DNA from: JACQNR01 sp049515175 | Lineage (GTDB): Bacteria; Acidobacteriota; Terriglobia; UBA7540 | DNA length: 9,549 nucleotides | Direction of reading: 5' to 3' | Assembly: GCA_049515175.1 (NCBI GenBank) | Contig: JBEKUI010000191.1 | Span: 1 to 9,549, forward strand | Part shown: positions 1 to 6,323 of the stretch, in pieces | Layout: the number at the start of each line of letters is the position of its first letter | Numbering within the stretch: position 1 is the first letter of the stretch | Program-made: the position numbers and the translations under genes | The notes under the pieces: model-generated | Told to the model about the DNA's origin: nothing | Databases searched by the model: none | What the model saw: the letters and a program-made list of their open reading frames with translations, nothing else

Positions 1-81
1 AGTTCGCGGGAACAACCGAGCGCTGGTCCGCCCCGGCGATAGATCGGCGCCGTTCCACACAGGGAACACGAACGTCCAACG

Positions 82-106
82 GCCGGACGCCCACCGAGCG
101 TCCGGC
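82..106 (+). terminator. Stem-loop before udgB, possible intrinsic terminator
   Basis: GCCGGACGC (82-90) and GCGTCCGGC (98-106) are perfect 9-bp inverted repeats around a 7-base loop; G81 and T107 could add a wobble pair. The downstream arm is followed by a pyrimidine-rich tract (TTCCTTTCCC) rather than a clean T run. It probably ends transcription of a gene lying before the window, insulating udgB. The imperfect T tract leaves room for another role, such as an RNA stabiliser. Confidence 0.5.
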
Positions 107-146
107 TTCCTTTCCCTCCGGAAACTGCAATCAGCGTGGGAACTTC

Positions 147-845
147 TTGAACCGGCTCGCCCAGCTCCAGACCCTCCAGGAAGAGGTGGTGGCTTGCACT
201 CGCTGTGCGCGCCTGATCCGCTACTGCCGCAAGGTGGCGCGCGAGAAGCGGCGCATGTACCGCGACCAGGATTACTGGGGCCGGCCCGTGCCGAGCTTCG
301 GTGACCCGCAAGCCCAGCTTTTGATCCTGGGGCTGGCGCCCGCCGCGCACGGGGCCAATCGCACGGGACGGATGTTCACCGGCGACCGCTCGGGGGAGTT
401 CCTCTATCGGGCCCTCTATGAGGCCGGATTGGCGAGCCAGCCGGAGTCGCGCCACCGGGATGATGGCCTGCGCCTGGTGAACTGCTACATCACTGCGGCG
501 GCCCGCTGTGCGCCACCGGAAAACAAGCCACGGCCGCAGGAGCTCGCGAATTGCGCCTGCTTCCTCGATGAGGAACTGCGGCTCTTGAAGAATGTGCGCG
601 CCGTGCTGGCACTGGGGAAGATTGCCTTCGACGCCTACCTGCGGCTGGTCTGGAACCCAGGCACGTTTCCTGCGCGCTCCAGCCTGCGCTTTGGTCACGC
701 CGTGAGCTATGAGCTCCCCGGCGGCCTGCCGCGACTCTTCGCTTCCTATCATCCCAGTCAGCAGAACACTCAGACGGGCCGGCTCACCCCGGCGATGTTC
801 CGCCAAGTGTTCGAGGATATCCGGCAATACCTCACAGCCCACTGA
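147..845 (+). CDS. udgB: Family 5 uracil-DNA glycosylase (UDGb)
   Basis: This is a DNA repair enzyme that removes uracil, and in this family also other deaminated bases, from DNA to start base excision repair in the cytoplasm. The family-5 active-site motif GLAPAAHGANRTGR lies at residues 62-75, and the second motif HPSQQNTQTGR at 202-212. Four cysteines fit the family's 4Fe-4S cluster: C17 and C20 (ACTRC), C121 (ARCAPPENKP) and C136; C138 is an alternative for the last. In family 5 the motif-1 position that is a catalytic Asp/Asn in other UDGs is Ala, as here (GLAPA). The 232-residue length is normal. The start is TTG: no ATG, GTG or TTG occurs in this frame upstream within the window, and homologues begin close to this point. 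Only a weak GTGGG precedes it. The gene stands alone between a stem-loop and an unrelated gene 59 bases downstream. Confidence 0.93.
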   Translation: MNRLAQLQTLQEEVVACTRCARLIRYCRKVAREKRRMYRDQDYWGRPVPSFGDPQAQLLILGLAPAAHGANRTGRMFTGDRSGEFLYRALYEAGLASQPESRHRDDGLRLVNCYITAAARCAPPENKPRPQELANCACFLDEELRLLKNVRAVLALGKIAFDAYLRLVWNPGTFPARSSLRFGHAVSYELPGGLPRLFASYHPSQQNTQTGRLTPAMFRQVFEDIRQYLTAH

Positions 846-883
846 CGCGCTCGGGTCCTTCGGCAGCAACAATCCAGGTTTGA

Positions 884-892
884 TGCTAGACT
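884..892 (+). promoter_or_regulatory. Possible extended -10 promoter for the fused membrane gene
   Basis: TGCTAGACT has the TG-N spacing of an extended -10, followed by TAGACT (4 of 6 matches to TATAAT). No good -35 is visible. Transcription would start near position 899, only a few bases before the ATG at 905. The gene has no Shine-Dalgarno, so a leaderless or nearly leaderless mRNA would fit. This rests on motif matching only. Confidence 0.3.
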
Positions 893-904
893 AGGCCCCC
901 TTCG

Positions 905-3247
905 ATGGGCACCGACCATAAATCCAGCTTCACCCTGCAAGCCGCGCCCTACGCGCTGACCATCTTCCTCAGCGCGTTCCTGCTTTTCGAGGTCCAGCCC
1001 TTCATTGCCAAATACATCTTGCCCTGGTTCGGCGGAGCGCCGGCGGTGTGGACCACCTGCATGCTCTTCTTCCAGGTGCTCCTGCTCGGCGGCTACGCTT
1101 ACGCGCACCTGCTCAATAGCCGGCTGGCGCCGCGCTTGCAGATGTGGGTTCACCTGTTGGTCCTGCTGGCTTCCACGCTGCTTCTCCTGGCACTCAGCCG
1201 CCGCTGGGCGACGCCCCTCACGCCGGGTCCGGACTGGCGGCCGCAAGGCAGCGAGAATCCCGTGCTCCACATCATGGCCATTCTCGCGGCCGGGGTCGGA
1301 TTGCCCTATCTGATCCTCTCTTCCACCGGGCCGCTCTTACAGAGTTGGTTTGGCCGAAAATTTCCTGGGGTTTCCCCTTACCCGCTTTATGCGCTTTCCA
1401 ACTTCGGATCGCTGCTGGCGCTCGTGGGCTATCCATTCCTGATCGAATGGCTTCTGCCGGTACAGGCGCAAGGCCGCACGTGGTCCTGGTTGTATTTTGG
1501 CTTCGCCGTTTGCTGCGGTGTATGCGCCCTGATGCTGCTTGCGGGCGCACGACTGAACCCCCCGCTGAACACGCTGCAGGAGAATCCAGGGGCGCGGGTG
1601 CCAAGCGCCGCGCAGCCTCACCCGCCCCCGCGGGAAGACCGGCTGGGCTGGCTGGCGCTGGCGGCGTGTGGCTCGATCCTGCTGCTCGCCACCACGAACC
1701 AGCTTTGCCTGGGCGTTGCCGTGGTGCCGTTCTTGTGGGTACTGCCGCTGGCTCTCTATTTGCTCTCCTTCATCCTCTGCTTCCAGAGCGAACGCTGGTA
1801 CCGGCGCGGAGTCTTCCAGCCGCTCTTCGGGCTTGGCGCGGCCATGGCGTGCTTCGCGCTGTATCGCCAGGCCACTCTCAGCCTCCCCCTGCAAATCGCC
1901 ATTCATTCGTTCGTGCTCTTTACGGGTTGCATGGTGTGCCACGGCGAGCTCGTGCGGCGCAAGCCCGAGCCTCAGTACCTTACGTCCTTCTACCTGCTCG
2001 TAGCCGCCGGTGGTGCTCTGGGAGGCGCCTTCGTGAGCCTGCTCGCCCCGCATCTCTTCCGGGGCTACTGGGAATACCACCTGGGCCTCTGGCTCGCGCT
2101 GCTGTTGATGTTCCTCGTCCTCTGGCGGGATCCGGACTCCTGGCTCCATCGCGGCCGGCCCTGGCTGCCGATCCTGATAAGCCTGGCGGCCTGCGTGTTC
2201 CCGGTCGTGCTGGCGATGGTCATCGACACTCATCGCGTGGTGAAGGACTGGCGCCCTCCTCTCATGGCAATCCTCGCTGCCGCGTTGATAGTAAAAGTGG
2301 TCTTCCCACGCCGGCCCGAGGCGGCTCCTGGATCGGCGACCCTCGCCCAGATGTGTGTGGGAGTCTCTCTGGCCGTTCTGGGGGGTGCGCTCGCCCTGCA
2401 TTTGCTCGACACGAACCTCCTGGTCGTCCGGAATTTCTATGGCGTGCTTTCTGTGGCCGAGCCCTCGGAAGTCGACCCCGCGTGGAGAACGCGCTCGCTG
2501 AACAACGGACCCATCTTGCACGGATTCCAGTTCCTCGATCCGGCCAAGGCACGATACCCGACCTCCTACTACGGGCGACTGAGCGGCATTGGACTCACCC
2601 TGCTGAACCATCCCCGGCGACGGGCTGAATTGGCTGAAGACCGCCACCTCCGGATTGGAGTTGTAGGTCTGGGTATAGGCACCATCGCGACCTACGGCGA
2701 GCCGGGGGACACTATCCGCTTCTACGAAATCAACCCCGAGGTCTACCGGCTCGCGTCGAGCGAGTACTTCTCCTATTTGAAGAACAGCCCGGCGCGCGTG
2801 GACGTCGTCCTCGGCGACGCGCGCCTTTCCATGGAGCAGGAACTGGCGCGAGGCGAACCTCAGCAGTTCGACGTGCTGGTCCTCGATGCGTTTTCCGGCG
2901 ACGCCATCCCCCTGCATCTGCTGACCGGCGAAGCGTTCGCGATCTATCTCCAGCATCTCCGCAAGCCGGGGGGATTGCTGGCGGTGCATATCTCGAACCG
3001 CTTTGTGGATCTGCGGCCGGTGCTCTGGAATGTCGCCGAGCATTTCAGCCTGCATCCGGCATGGTTCCTCGCGCCGGAGGACGGGCGAGTGGCGAGTAAT
3101 TCCGACTGGGTCATCCTTGCACCCAATCGCGCCGTGCTGGACATCCCTGTGATCGCCAAGGCCATCCAGCCCATCCAGTTCTTCGGGAACCGGACTCCCT
3201 TCTGGACGGACGATTACAGCAATCTGTTCCGAGTGCTCAAGAAGTAA
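905..3247 (+). CDS. Fused multi-TM (MFS-like) / spermidine synthase-like protein
   Basis: The 780-residue protein has two halves. Residues about 15-515 hold roughly a dozen hydrophobic segments (for example 15-35, 47-70, 82-98, 121-141, 249-291, 333-346, 361-381, 392-407, 421-440, 452-468, 483-500). Residues about 515-780 form a spermidine synthase-like, SAM-dependent methyltransferase fold: substrate-side motif NNGPILHG (533-540) and SYYGRLSG (554-561), nucleotide-binding VVGLGIGTIA (586-595), acidic ribose contact E608 (FYEINPEV), GDARLSM (637-643), and LDAFSGDAIP (660-669) at the catalytic-loop position. Such fusions are usually annotated as fused MFS/spermidine synthase. Whether they make polyamines is not established, and no SAM decarboxylase gene is nearby. 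The start is fixed by an in-frame TAG at 887-889 and by the family-typical N-terminus (FLLFEVQPFIAKYILPWFGG). There is no recognisable Shine-Dalgarno. The gene appears to be transcribed alone. Confidence 0.85.
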   Translation: MGTDHKSSFTLQAAPYALTIFLSAFLLFEVQPFIAKYILPWFGGAPAVWTTCMLFFQVLLLGGYAYAHLLNSRLAPRLQMWVHLLVLLASTLLLLALSRRWATPLTPGPDWRPQGSENPVLHIMAILAAGVGLPYLILSSTGPLLQSWFGRKFPGVSPYPLYALSNFGSLLALVGYPFLIEWLLPVQAQGRTWSWLYFGFAVCCGVCALMLLAGARLNPPLNTLQENPGARVPSAAQPHPPPREDRLGWLALAACGSILLLATTNQLCLGVAVVPFLWVLPLALYLLSFILCFQSERWYRRGVFQPLFGLGAAMACFALYRQATLSLPLQIAIHSFVLFTGCMVCHGELVRRKPEPQYLTSFYLLVAAGGALGGAFVSLLAPHLFRGYWEYHLGLWLALLLMFLVLWRDPDSWLHRGRPWLPILISLAACVFPVVLAMVIDTHRVVKDWRPPLMAILAAALIVKVVFPRRPEAAPGSATLAQMCVGVSLAVLGGALALHLLDTNLLVVRNFYGVLSVAEPSEVDPAWRTRSLNNGPILHGFQFLDPAKARYPTSYYGRLSGIGLTLLNHPRRRAELAEDRHLRIGVVGLGIGTIATYGEPGDTIRFYEINPEVYRLASSEYFSYLKNSPARVDVVLGDARLSMEQELARGEPQQFDVLVLDAFSGDAIPLHLLTGEAFAIYLQHLRKPGGLLAVHISNRFVDLRPVLWNVAEHFSLHPAWFLAPEDGRVASNSDWVILAPNRAVLDIPVIAKAIQPIQFFGNRTPFWTDDYSNLFRVLKK

Positions 3248-3313
3248 CGCCGAGACAGTGAAACTTGTCCCCGACGTCTCTGATTCCGGGGGCGAATTGA
3301 TGAGCCCAGTAAG

Positions 3314-3340
3314 TTGCAGCGTTCGAAACACAGCTATAAT
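3314..3340 (+). promoter_or_regulatory. Sigma-70-type promoter for the Tat-exported hydrolase
   Basis: A perfect -10 TATAAT lies at 3335-3340 with TTGCAG (3314-3319, 4 of 6 matches) as a possible -35, separated by 15 bp, shorter than the usual 17. Predicted transcription starts near 3347, giving a leader of about 26 bases before the ATG at 3373. Position and the perfect -10 are the support; the -35 assignment is weaker. Confidence 0.55.
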
Positions 3341-3362
3341 GCCGCGTCCGAAATCGACACAT

Positions 3363-3368
3363 GGAGGA
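3363..3368 (+). promoter_or_regulatory. Ribosome binding site that sets the hydrolase start
   Basis: GGAGGA sits 4 bases before the ATG at 3373. An earlier in-frame ATG at 3361 overlaps this Shine-Dalgarno and has none of its own, so translation most likely starts at 3373 with MNPKTRRGF. Confidence 0.75.
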
Positions 3369-3372
3369 CTTC

Positions 3373-5511
3373 ATGAACCCTAAAACACGGCGCGGTTTTC
3401 TGGCCGCCGCCGGACTGGCTATTCCCGCCGGCATGCTCGCCGGAGAGGCGGCCAGTAAGGCAGCCGAGAGGGCACCGGCGTCTGGTATCCCGGCGGGCGA
3501 CCCGCGCGACCTGCCCGCTAAAGACGTGCGCCTGGAAGTCCGCACCCTCGACACACCGTGCGAGGCGCCTCACTTCGCCTCGAAGGCGCAGTGGGAGGAA
3601 CGCAGCAAGCGGCTGCGCGAGCAGATCCTTTCCGCCGCCGGACTCTGGCCCGCGCCCGCGCGTACTCCCCTCAACGCCCAAGTCTTCGACCGGATTGAGG
3701 GAGAGGGGTTCACGGTCGAGAAGGTCTATTTCGAGGCCTATCCAAACTTTTACTGCACTGGGAATCTTTATCGGCCGAAGGGTGGAGATTACAAGCCTCC
3801 CTATCCGGGGATCATCTGCCCGCACGGCCACTGGAATTACGGCCGCCTCGAGCACGCGCCCGGCGATGTGAACGGCGCCTCGATTCCCGCGCGCTGCATG
3901 AACTTCGCGCTCCAGGGCTACGTCTCCTTTGCCTATGACATGGTGGGATACAACGACAGTTTCCAGATTGTGCATCGCGAAGACCAGGATGAGAAAGCTC
4001 TTTGGGGCGTGACGCCCAGGATCAGGCAATGGTGGCTGTGGGGCATCAGCCATCTCGGGCTGCAACTCTGGAATGCGATTCGCGCGCTGGATTTCATCAC
4101 CGGACTTCCCGACGTCGACGCCAGCCGCATCGGCGCCACCGGCGCTTCCGGCGGTGGCACGCAGACCTTCATGGTGACGGCCGTGGACGAGCGCGTGAAA
4201 GTCAGCGCGCCGGTGAACATGATTTCGCACTTCATGCAGGGCGGCTGCATCTGCGAGAACGCACCCAATCTGCGCATTGACACCAACAACATGGAAATCG
4301 GCGCCCTGGCCGCGCCGCGTCCCCTCGTGATGGTCTCCACCACCGGCGATTGGACGCGCGATTCCGAGCGCATCGAGTATCCGGCGATTGCAGGCATCTA
4401 CGAACTGTTCGGCGCGCGCGACCACGTGGCGTACCGCCCGTTCACTTACGACCACAACTACAACCGCCCCAGCCGTGAGGCGGTCTACCGGTTCTTTGGG
4501 CAATGGCTCCCTATGGAGCCACGGAAGGACGCCGCGCACCTCGAAGAGCGAGAGAGCTTCAATATCGACCCTGGCCACCTGCTCGTCTTTAGCCGGCGCA
4601 CCACACCTTCCGGCGCGTTCGACACTCAAGGCCTGGTCGATTTCCTGACGAAAGACCACCGCGACCAGTTGTCCAAGGCACGGCCAGAGCGCGCCGATCA
4701 GCTTGATTCTTATCGCCAGCAGTTTGGACCTGTCTATCGCACGGCGCTGATGGCGGAGACTCCTCCCGCCGAAGACCTGCGCTGGTGGCATGCGGACGGC
4801 GGGGTCAAGGCCGGCAGAGGCCGCGAGAAGTTGACGATCAGCAGGCGCTCGGTAGGTGATCGGCTTCCGGGCCTGCTGGCACGGCCTTCGGGAGCGGCGC
4901 GCGCCGCGGCGCTGATCATTCATCCCGAGGGCGCGAAAGCGGCGCTGGGCACGGTGGAATCGCCCTCTGCATTGGCGCGCGCACTGAGCAGGCAGGGGAC
5001 GCTCGTGCTCTCCGTGGACACTTTCCAGACTGGCGAGGCGCGCGACGCGGCGCGCAAGGCCGAGGCGGGGTTCTTTGTCACATACAATCGCGCCGACGAC
5101 ATGCAACGCATCCAGGACATCCTCACCGCGCTGGCCTGGCTCGAAGCCTCCTCGAAGCCGGGGCGGATCGCAGTCGTCGGCCAAGGCATGGCGGGGCTCT
5201 GGTGCCTGCTCGCCCGGCCACTCTTCTCCAAGGATTACGCCGTCGCCGCCGACGCTGCGGGCTTCGACGCCTCGAAAGATGAATCTTTCCTGGAGAAGCT
5301 CTATATTCCGCTGATCCGCCGCGCCGGGGACTTCCAGAGCGCCGCGCTGCTCGCCTCGGCTTCTTCGCTGCTCATCCACAACACGGCGGGCCGGTTCGCG
5401 GGCGATGCCTACAAGCACGCCTACGAACTCCGCACCGCCAGCGGGCGCCTGCGGATTTCGCATTCTGAGGTGTCGGCCTCAGAGATCGCGGCCTGGGTAG
5501 CAAAAGCTTAA
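3373..5511 (+). CDS. Tat-exported alpha/beta hydrolase (acetyl xylan esterase-like), two hydrolase-like domains
   Basis: Numbering is from the ATG at 3373 (712 residues). The N-terminus, with TRRGFLAAAG (5-14) and a hydrophobic stretch, is a twin-arginine signal, so export as a folded protein is expected. The first domain (about 55-385) is an alpha/beta hydrolase of the acetyl xylan esterase/dienelactone-hydrolase-like type. It has CPHGHWNYG (149-157) near the oxyanion region, nucleophile Ser259 in GASGG (257-261), likely acid Asp326 (STTGDW) and likely base His361 (DHNYNRP). The second half (about 490-680) resembles another hydrolase core: IIHPEG (515-520) mirrors IICPHG, and GRIAVVGQGMAG (597-608) mirrors SRIGATGASGGG, but the nucleophile position is Gly605, so it looks inactive. 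The substrate is unknown; plant or microbial polysaccharide esters are a guess from family. The gene has its own promoter and no obvious operon partner. Confidence 0.8.
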   Translation: MNPKTRRGFLAAAGLAIPAGMLAGEAASKAAERAPASGIPAGDPRDLPAKDVRLEVRTLDTPCEAPHFASKAQWEERSKRLREQILSAAGLWPAPARTPLNAQVFDRIEGEGFTVEKVYFEAYPNFYCTGNLYRPKGGDYKPPYPGIICPHGHWNYGRLEHAPGDVNGASIPARCMNFALQGYVSFAYDMVGYNDSFQIVHREDQDEKALWGVTPRIRQWWLWGISHLGLQLWNAIRALDFITGLPDVDASRIGATGASGGGTQTFMVTAVDERVKVSAPVNMISHFMQGGCICENAPNLRIDTNNMEIGALAAPRPLVMVSTTGDWTRDSERIEYPAIAGIYELFGARDHVAYRPFTYDHNYNRPSREAVYRFFGQWLPMEPRKDAAHLEERESFNIDPGHLLVFSRRTTPSGAFDTQGLVDFLTKDHRDQLSKARPERADQLDSYRQQFGPVYRTALMAETPPAEDLRWWHADGGVKAGRGREKLTISRRSVGDRLPGLLARPSGAARAAALIIHPEGAKAALGTVESPSALARALSRQGTLVLSVDTFQTGEARDAARKAEAGFFVTYNRADDMQRIQDILTALAWLEASSKPGRIAVVGQGMAGLWCLLARPLFSKDYAVAADAAGFDASKDESFLEKLYIPLIRRAGDFQSAALLASASSLLIHNTAGRFAGDAYKHAYELRTASGRLRISHSEVSASEIAAWVAKA

Positions 5512-5547
5512 GCGGTTGCAACGGCGGCGAGAATCCTATGATCTTTT

Positions 5548-5552
5548 GGAGG
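5548..5552 (+). promoter_or_regulatory. Ribosome binding site deciding a TTG start
   Basis: GGAGG lies 5 bases before TTG at 5558. The upstream in-frame ATG at 5516 has no Shine-Dalgarno, so the TTG is the preferred start of the small gene that follows. Confidence 0.65.
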
Positions 5553-5557
5553 ACACG

Positions 5558-5818
5558 TTGAGAATCTCTTGGCATAACGGATCGCTGAATCTTCTCCCAG
5601 AAAATGAACACGAAGCCAAAATGCTCACAGAGCTATCCGCCAACATTAAATGGGGAAAACCGCCGGAAATGAGTGCTCGCATCCCCGGCGGCGACACACA
5701 ATCAGGCAGCGAGGACTTGCTTGAACTTCTCAGCGGGAACCATAAGGCCAGTCCAAGCAGCCTCCCCAGTAAGACCAGCCACAAGCAGCATATCGTTTCC
5801 ATCGATAAACTTAGATAG
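5558..5818 (+). CDS. Small protein of unknown function (86 aa)
   Basis: I do not recognise a family. With the TTG start the protein begins MRISWHNGSLNLLPENEHEAK, a soluble sequence with a predicted helix (about 17-30), then WGKPPEMSARIPGGD (32-46), an acidic helix SEDLLELL (51-58) and a Ser/Lys/His-rich tail ending in VSIDKLR. It has no signal peptide, membrane segment or zinc motif. An excellent GGAGG precedes the TTG. Reasons for caution: the last 117 bases lie antisense to the Cas2-like gene, codon against codon in register, a frame that often stays open by chance. The first 48 codons do not overlap anything and read like protein. It begins 46 bases after the hydrolase stop and could be co-transcribed with it. 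Base composition is more A+T-rich than the neighbouring genes. Confidence 0.55.
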   Translation: MRISWHNGSLNLLPENEHEAKMLTELSANIKWGKPPEMSARIPGGDTQSGSEDLLELLSGNHKASPSSLPSKTSHKQHIVSIDKLR

Positions 5819-5971
5819 ATGGTCTCGAAGAGCTACTGCGGTGTCTGTGCTGTTCAATATCCACTCGGAATAGAGAATCTTCATAGCTCCAAGCCTTTCA
5901 AGTTCTGCTATTACGCGTGGATAATCCTGACCTGGCTTATCCAGATCGTAGCTAATCAAATAGACTGCCAT
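5702..5971 (-). CDS. Stand-alone Cas2-like (SinR/VapD-type) protein
   Basis: The 89-residue product starts MAVYLISYDLDKPGQDYP, like the first strand and loop of Cas2/VapD-type ferredoxin folds, with Asp9 at the position of the Cas2 metal-binding Asp. It continues with a helix (IAELERLGA, 21-29), a strand LYSEWIL (33-39) comparable to the Cas2 Q/Y-S-V-Y strand, a helix AVALRDHLSKFI (45-56) and NDMLLVAGL (59-67). Annotated relatives are called SinR family or Cas2-like; known members of the wider fold are nucleases or toxins, but the activity here is unknown. The start is chosen for AAGGAG (5983-5978) 6 bases upstream. The frame stays open to 6145, giving 58 more residues, but this stretch lacks a Shine-Dalgarno, runs through a hairpin and does not look conserved. 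There is no cas1, other cas gene or CRISPR array in the window. The 3' end overlaps the convergent small gene by 117 bases. Confidence 0.72.
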   Translation of the reverse strand: MAVYLISYDLDKPGQDYPRVIAELERLGAMKILYSEWILNSTDTAVALRDHLSKFIDGNDMLLVAGLTGEAAWTGLMVPAEKFKQVLAA

Positions 5972-5977
5972 TCTCAT

Positions 5978-5983
5978 CTCCTT
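5978..5983 (-). promoter_or_regulatory. Ribosome binding site of the Cas2-like gene
   Basis: On the minus strand AAGGAG is followed by a 6-base spacer and ATG at 5971. This argues for the 89-residue product over the longer in-frame form starting at 6145. Confidence 0.75.
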
Positions 5984-6101
5984 GTGCCCGACTTCGACAC
6001 ACTTCTCTGTCAGCGCCGCATGATTTTTGTTGACAGCGGAGAGTACGGTCCGGTAGGCTTCTACCAGCGAATTGGTACTCGCCGCCTTACACGCGGCACT
6101 T

Positions 6102-6136
6102 AAAGGGGCTGATGAGTTGCGCTCATTGCCCCTTTT
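6102..6136 (+). terminator. Strong hairpin with T tract, probable intrinsic terminator
   Basis: AAAGGGGC (6102-6109) pairs with GCCCCTTT (6128-6135) and GATGAG (6111-6116) with CTCATT (6122-6127, including one G-U). The result is a 14-bp stem with one bulged T and a 5-base loop. On plus it runs into TTTTCATTTTC, a good terminator tail; on minus only TTT follows. The only plus-strand gene before it is the small gene ending at 5818, so such a transcript would cross the whole Cas2-like gene antisense. It could also stop minus-strand readthrough from the SDR gene, or act in the Cas2-like leader. Confidence 0.65.
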
Positions 6137-6198
6137 CATTTTCATCTCACCACGGCAGCCGTACAGGTGTCAACAAGCAGACCACAAAATATGGTGTA

Positions 6199-6244
6199 TA
6201 TCTTGTGAAAAAGCCCAATATCTTGTGGGAATCCTGTGGAAATC
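6199..6244. repeat. Phased TGTG repeats
   Basis: TATCTTGTG occurs at 6199-6207 and 6219-6227, and TGTGGGAATC (6224-6233) is echoed by TGTGGAAATC (6235-6244). The TGTG cores start at 6204, 6224 and 6235, so the steps are 20 and 11 bases, close to two turns and one turn of the helix. The resemblance to DnaA boxes (TGTGGATAA) is only partial. The array could be operator sites for a regulator of the neighbouring minus-strand genes. Confidence 0.4.
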
Positions 6245-6323
6245 AGCCGCCGGGTGGCGCATTCATCGCAAAGTCTGCGGTGTGTGCGATCGTGGGAATT
6301 TCAGAGACTCTGCGAAAATCCGC

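Larger units (their letters stand above)
5984..6323. other. Gene-free A+T-richer spacer between the Cas2-like and SDR genes
   Basis: No convincing gene is seen here. The minus strand is open in the Cas2-like frame as far as 6145 but has no good start signal. The spacer holds a 14-bp hairpin (6102-6136), a consensus-like minus-strand TTGACA at 6173-6168 with only a poor -10 (TGAGAT, 6149-6144), and phased TGTG repeats (6204-6244). It probably carries the Cas2-like promoter, but I cannot place it confidently. Confidence 0.5.

Noticed and set aside
3252..3292. Terminator after the fused membrane/spermidine synthase gene
   Set aside because: Only short dyads (GAGAC/GTCTC, CCCCG/CGGGG) with long loops and no T tract.
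1337..3331. Long minus-strand open frame (664 codons) opposite the fused membrane/spermidine synthase gene
   Set aside because: It is a shadow of a GC-rich gene: low-complexity Arg/Glu/Gln/Gly-rich product with no motif, while the plus strand has clear domains.
3334..5463. Minus-strand open frame (709 codons) opposite the Tat-exported hydrolase
   Set aside because: It is an antisense shadow with no recognisable motifs; the plus strand has a Tat signal, Shine-Dalgarno, promoter and catalytic residues.
5516..5542. TTGCAA with TATGAT at 15-bp spacing, resembling the promoter at 3314-3340
   Set aside because: Transcription would begin at the Shine-Dalgarno of the small gene (5548), leaving almost no leader; more likely chance or readthrough from the hydrolase gene.
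5819..6103. Plus-strand open frame (94 codons) antisense to the Cas2-like gene
   Set aside because: No ribosome binding site, cysteine- and isoleucine-rich product with no family likeness, and it lies opposite a better supported gene.
5972..6145. N-terminal extension of the Cas2-like protein (58 residues)
   Set aside because: There is no Shine-Dalgarno before the ATG at 6145, it passes through the 6102-6136 hairpin, and an ideal Shine-Dalgarno plus ATG at 5971 matches the expected family start.
6199..6244. CRISPR array or replication-origin DnaA boxes
   Set aside because: There are only two exact 9-base repeats with irregular spacing and no spacers, and matches to the DnaA box are partial.
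6302..6312. CAGAGACTCTG dyad just after the SDR stop as a terminator
   Set aside because: The arms meet around a single base, so only a very short stem could form, and there is no T run on the minus strand.
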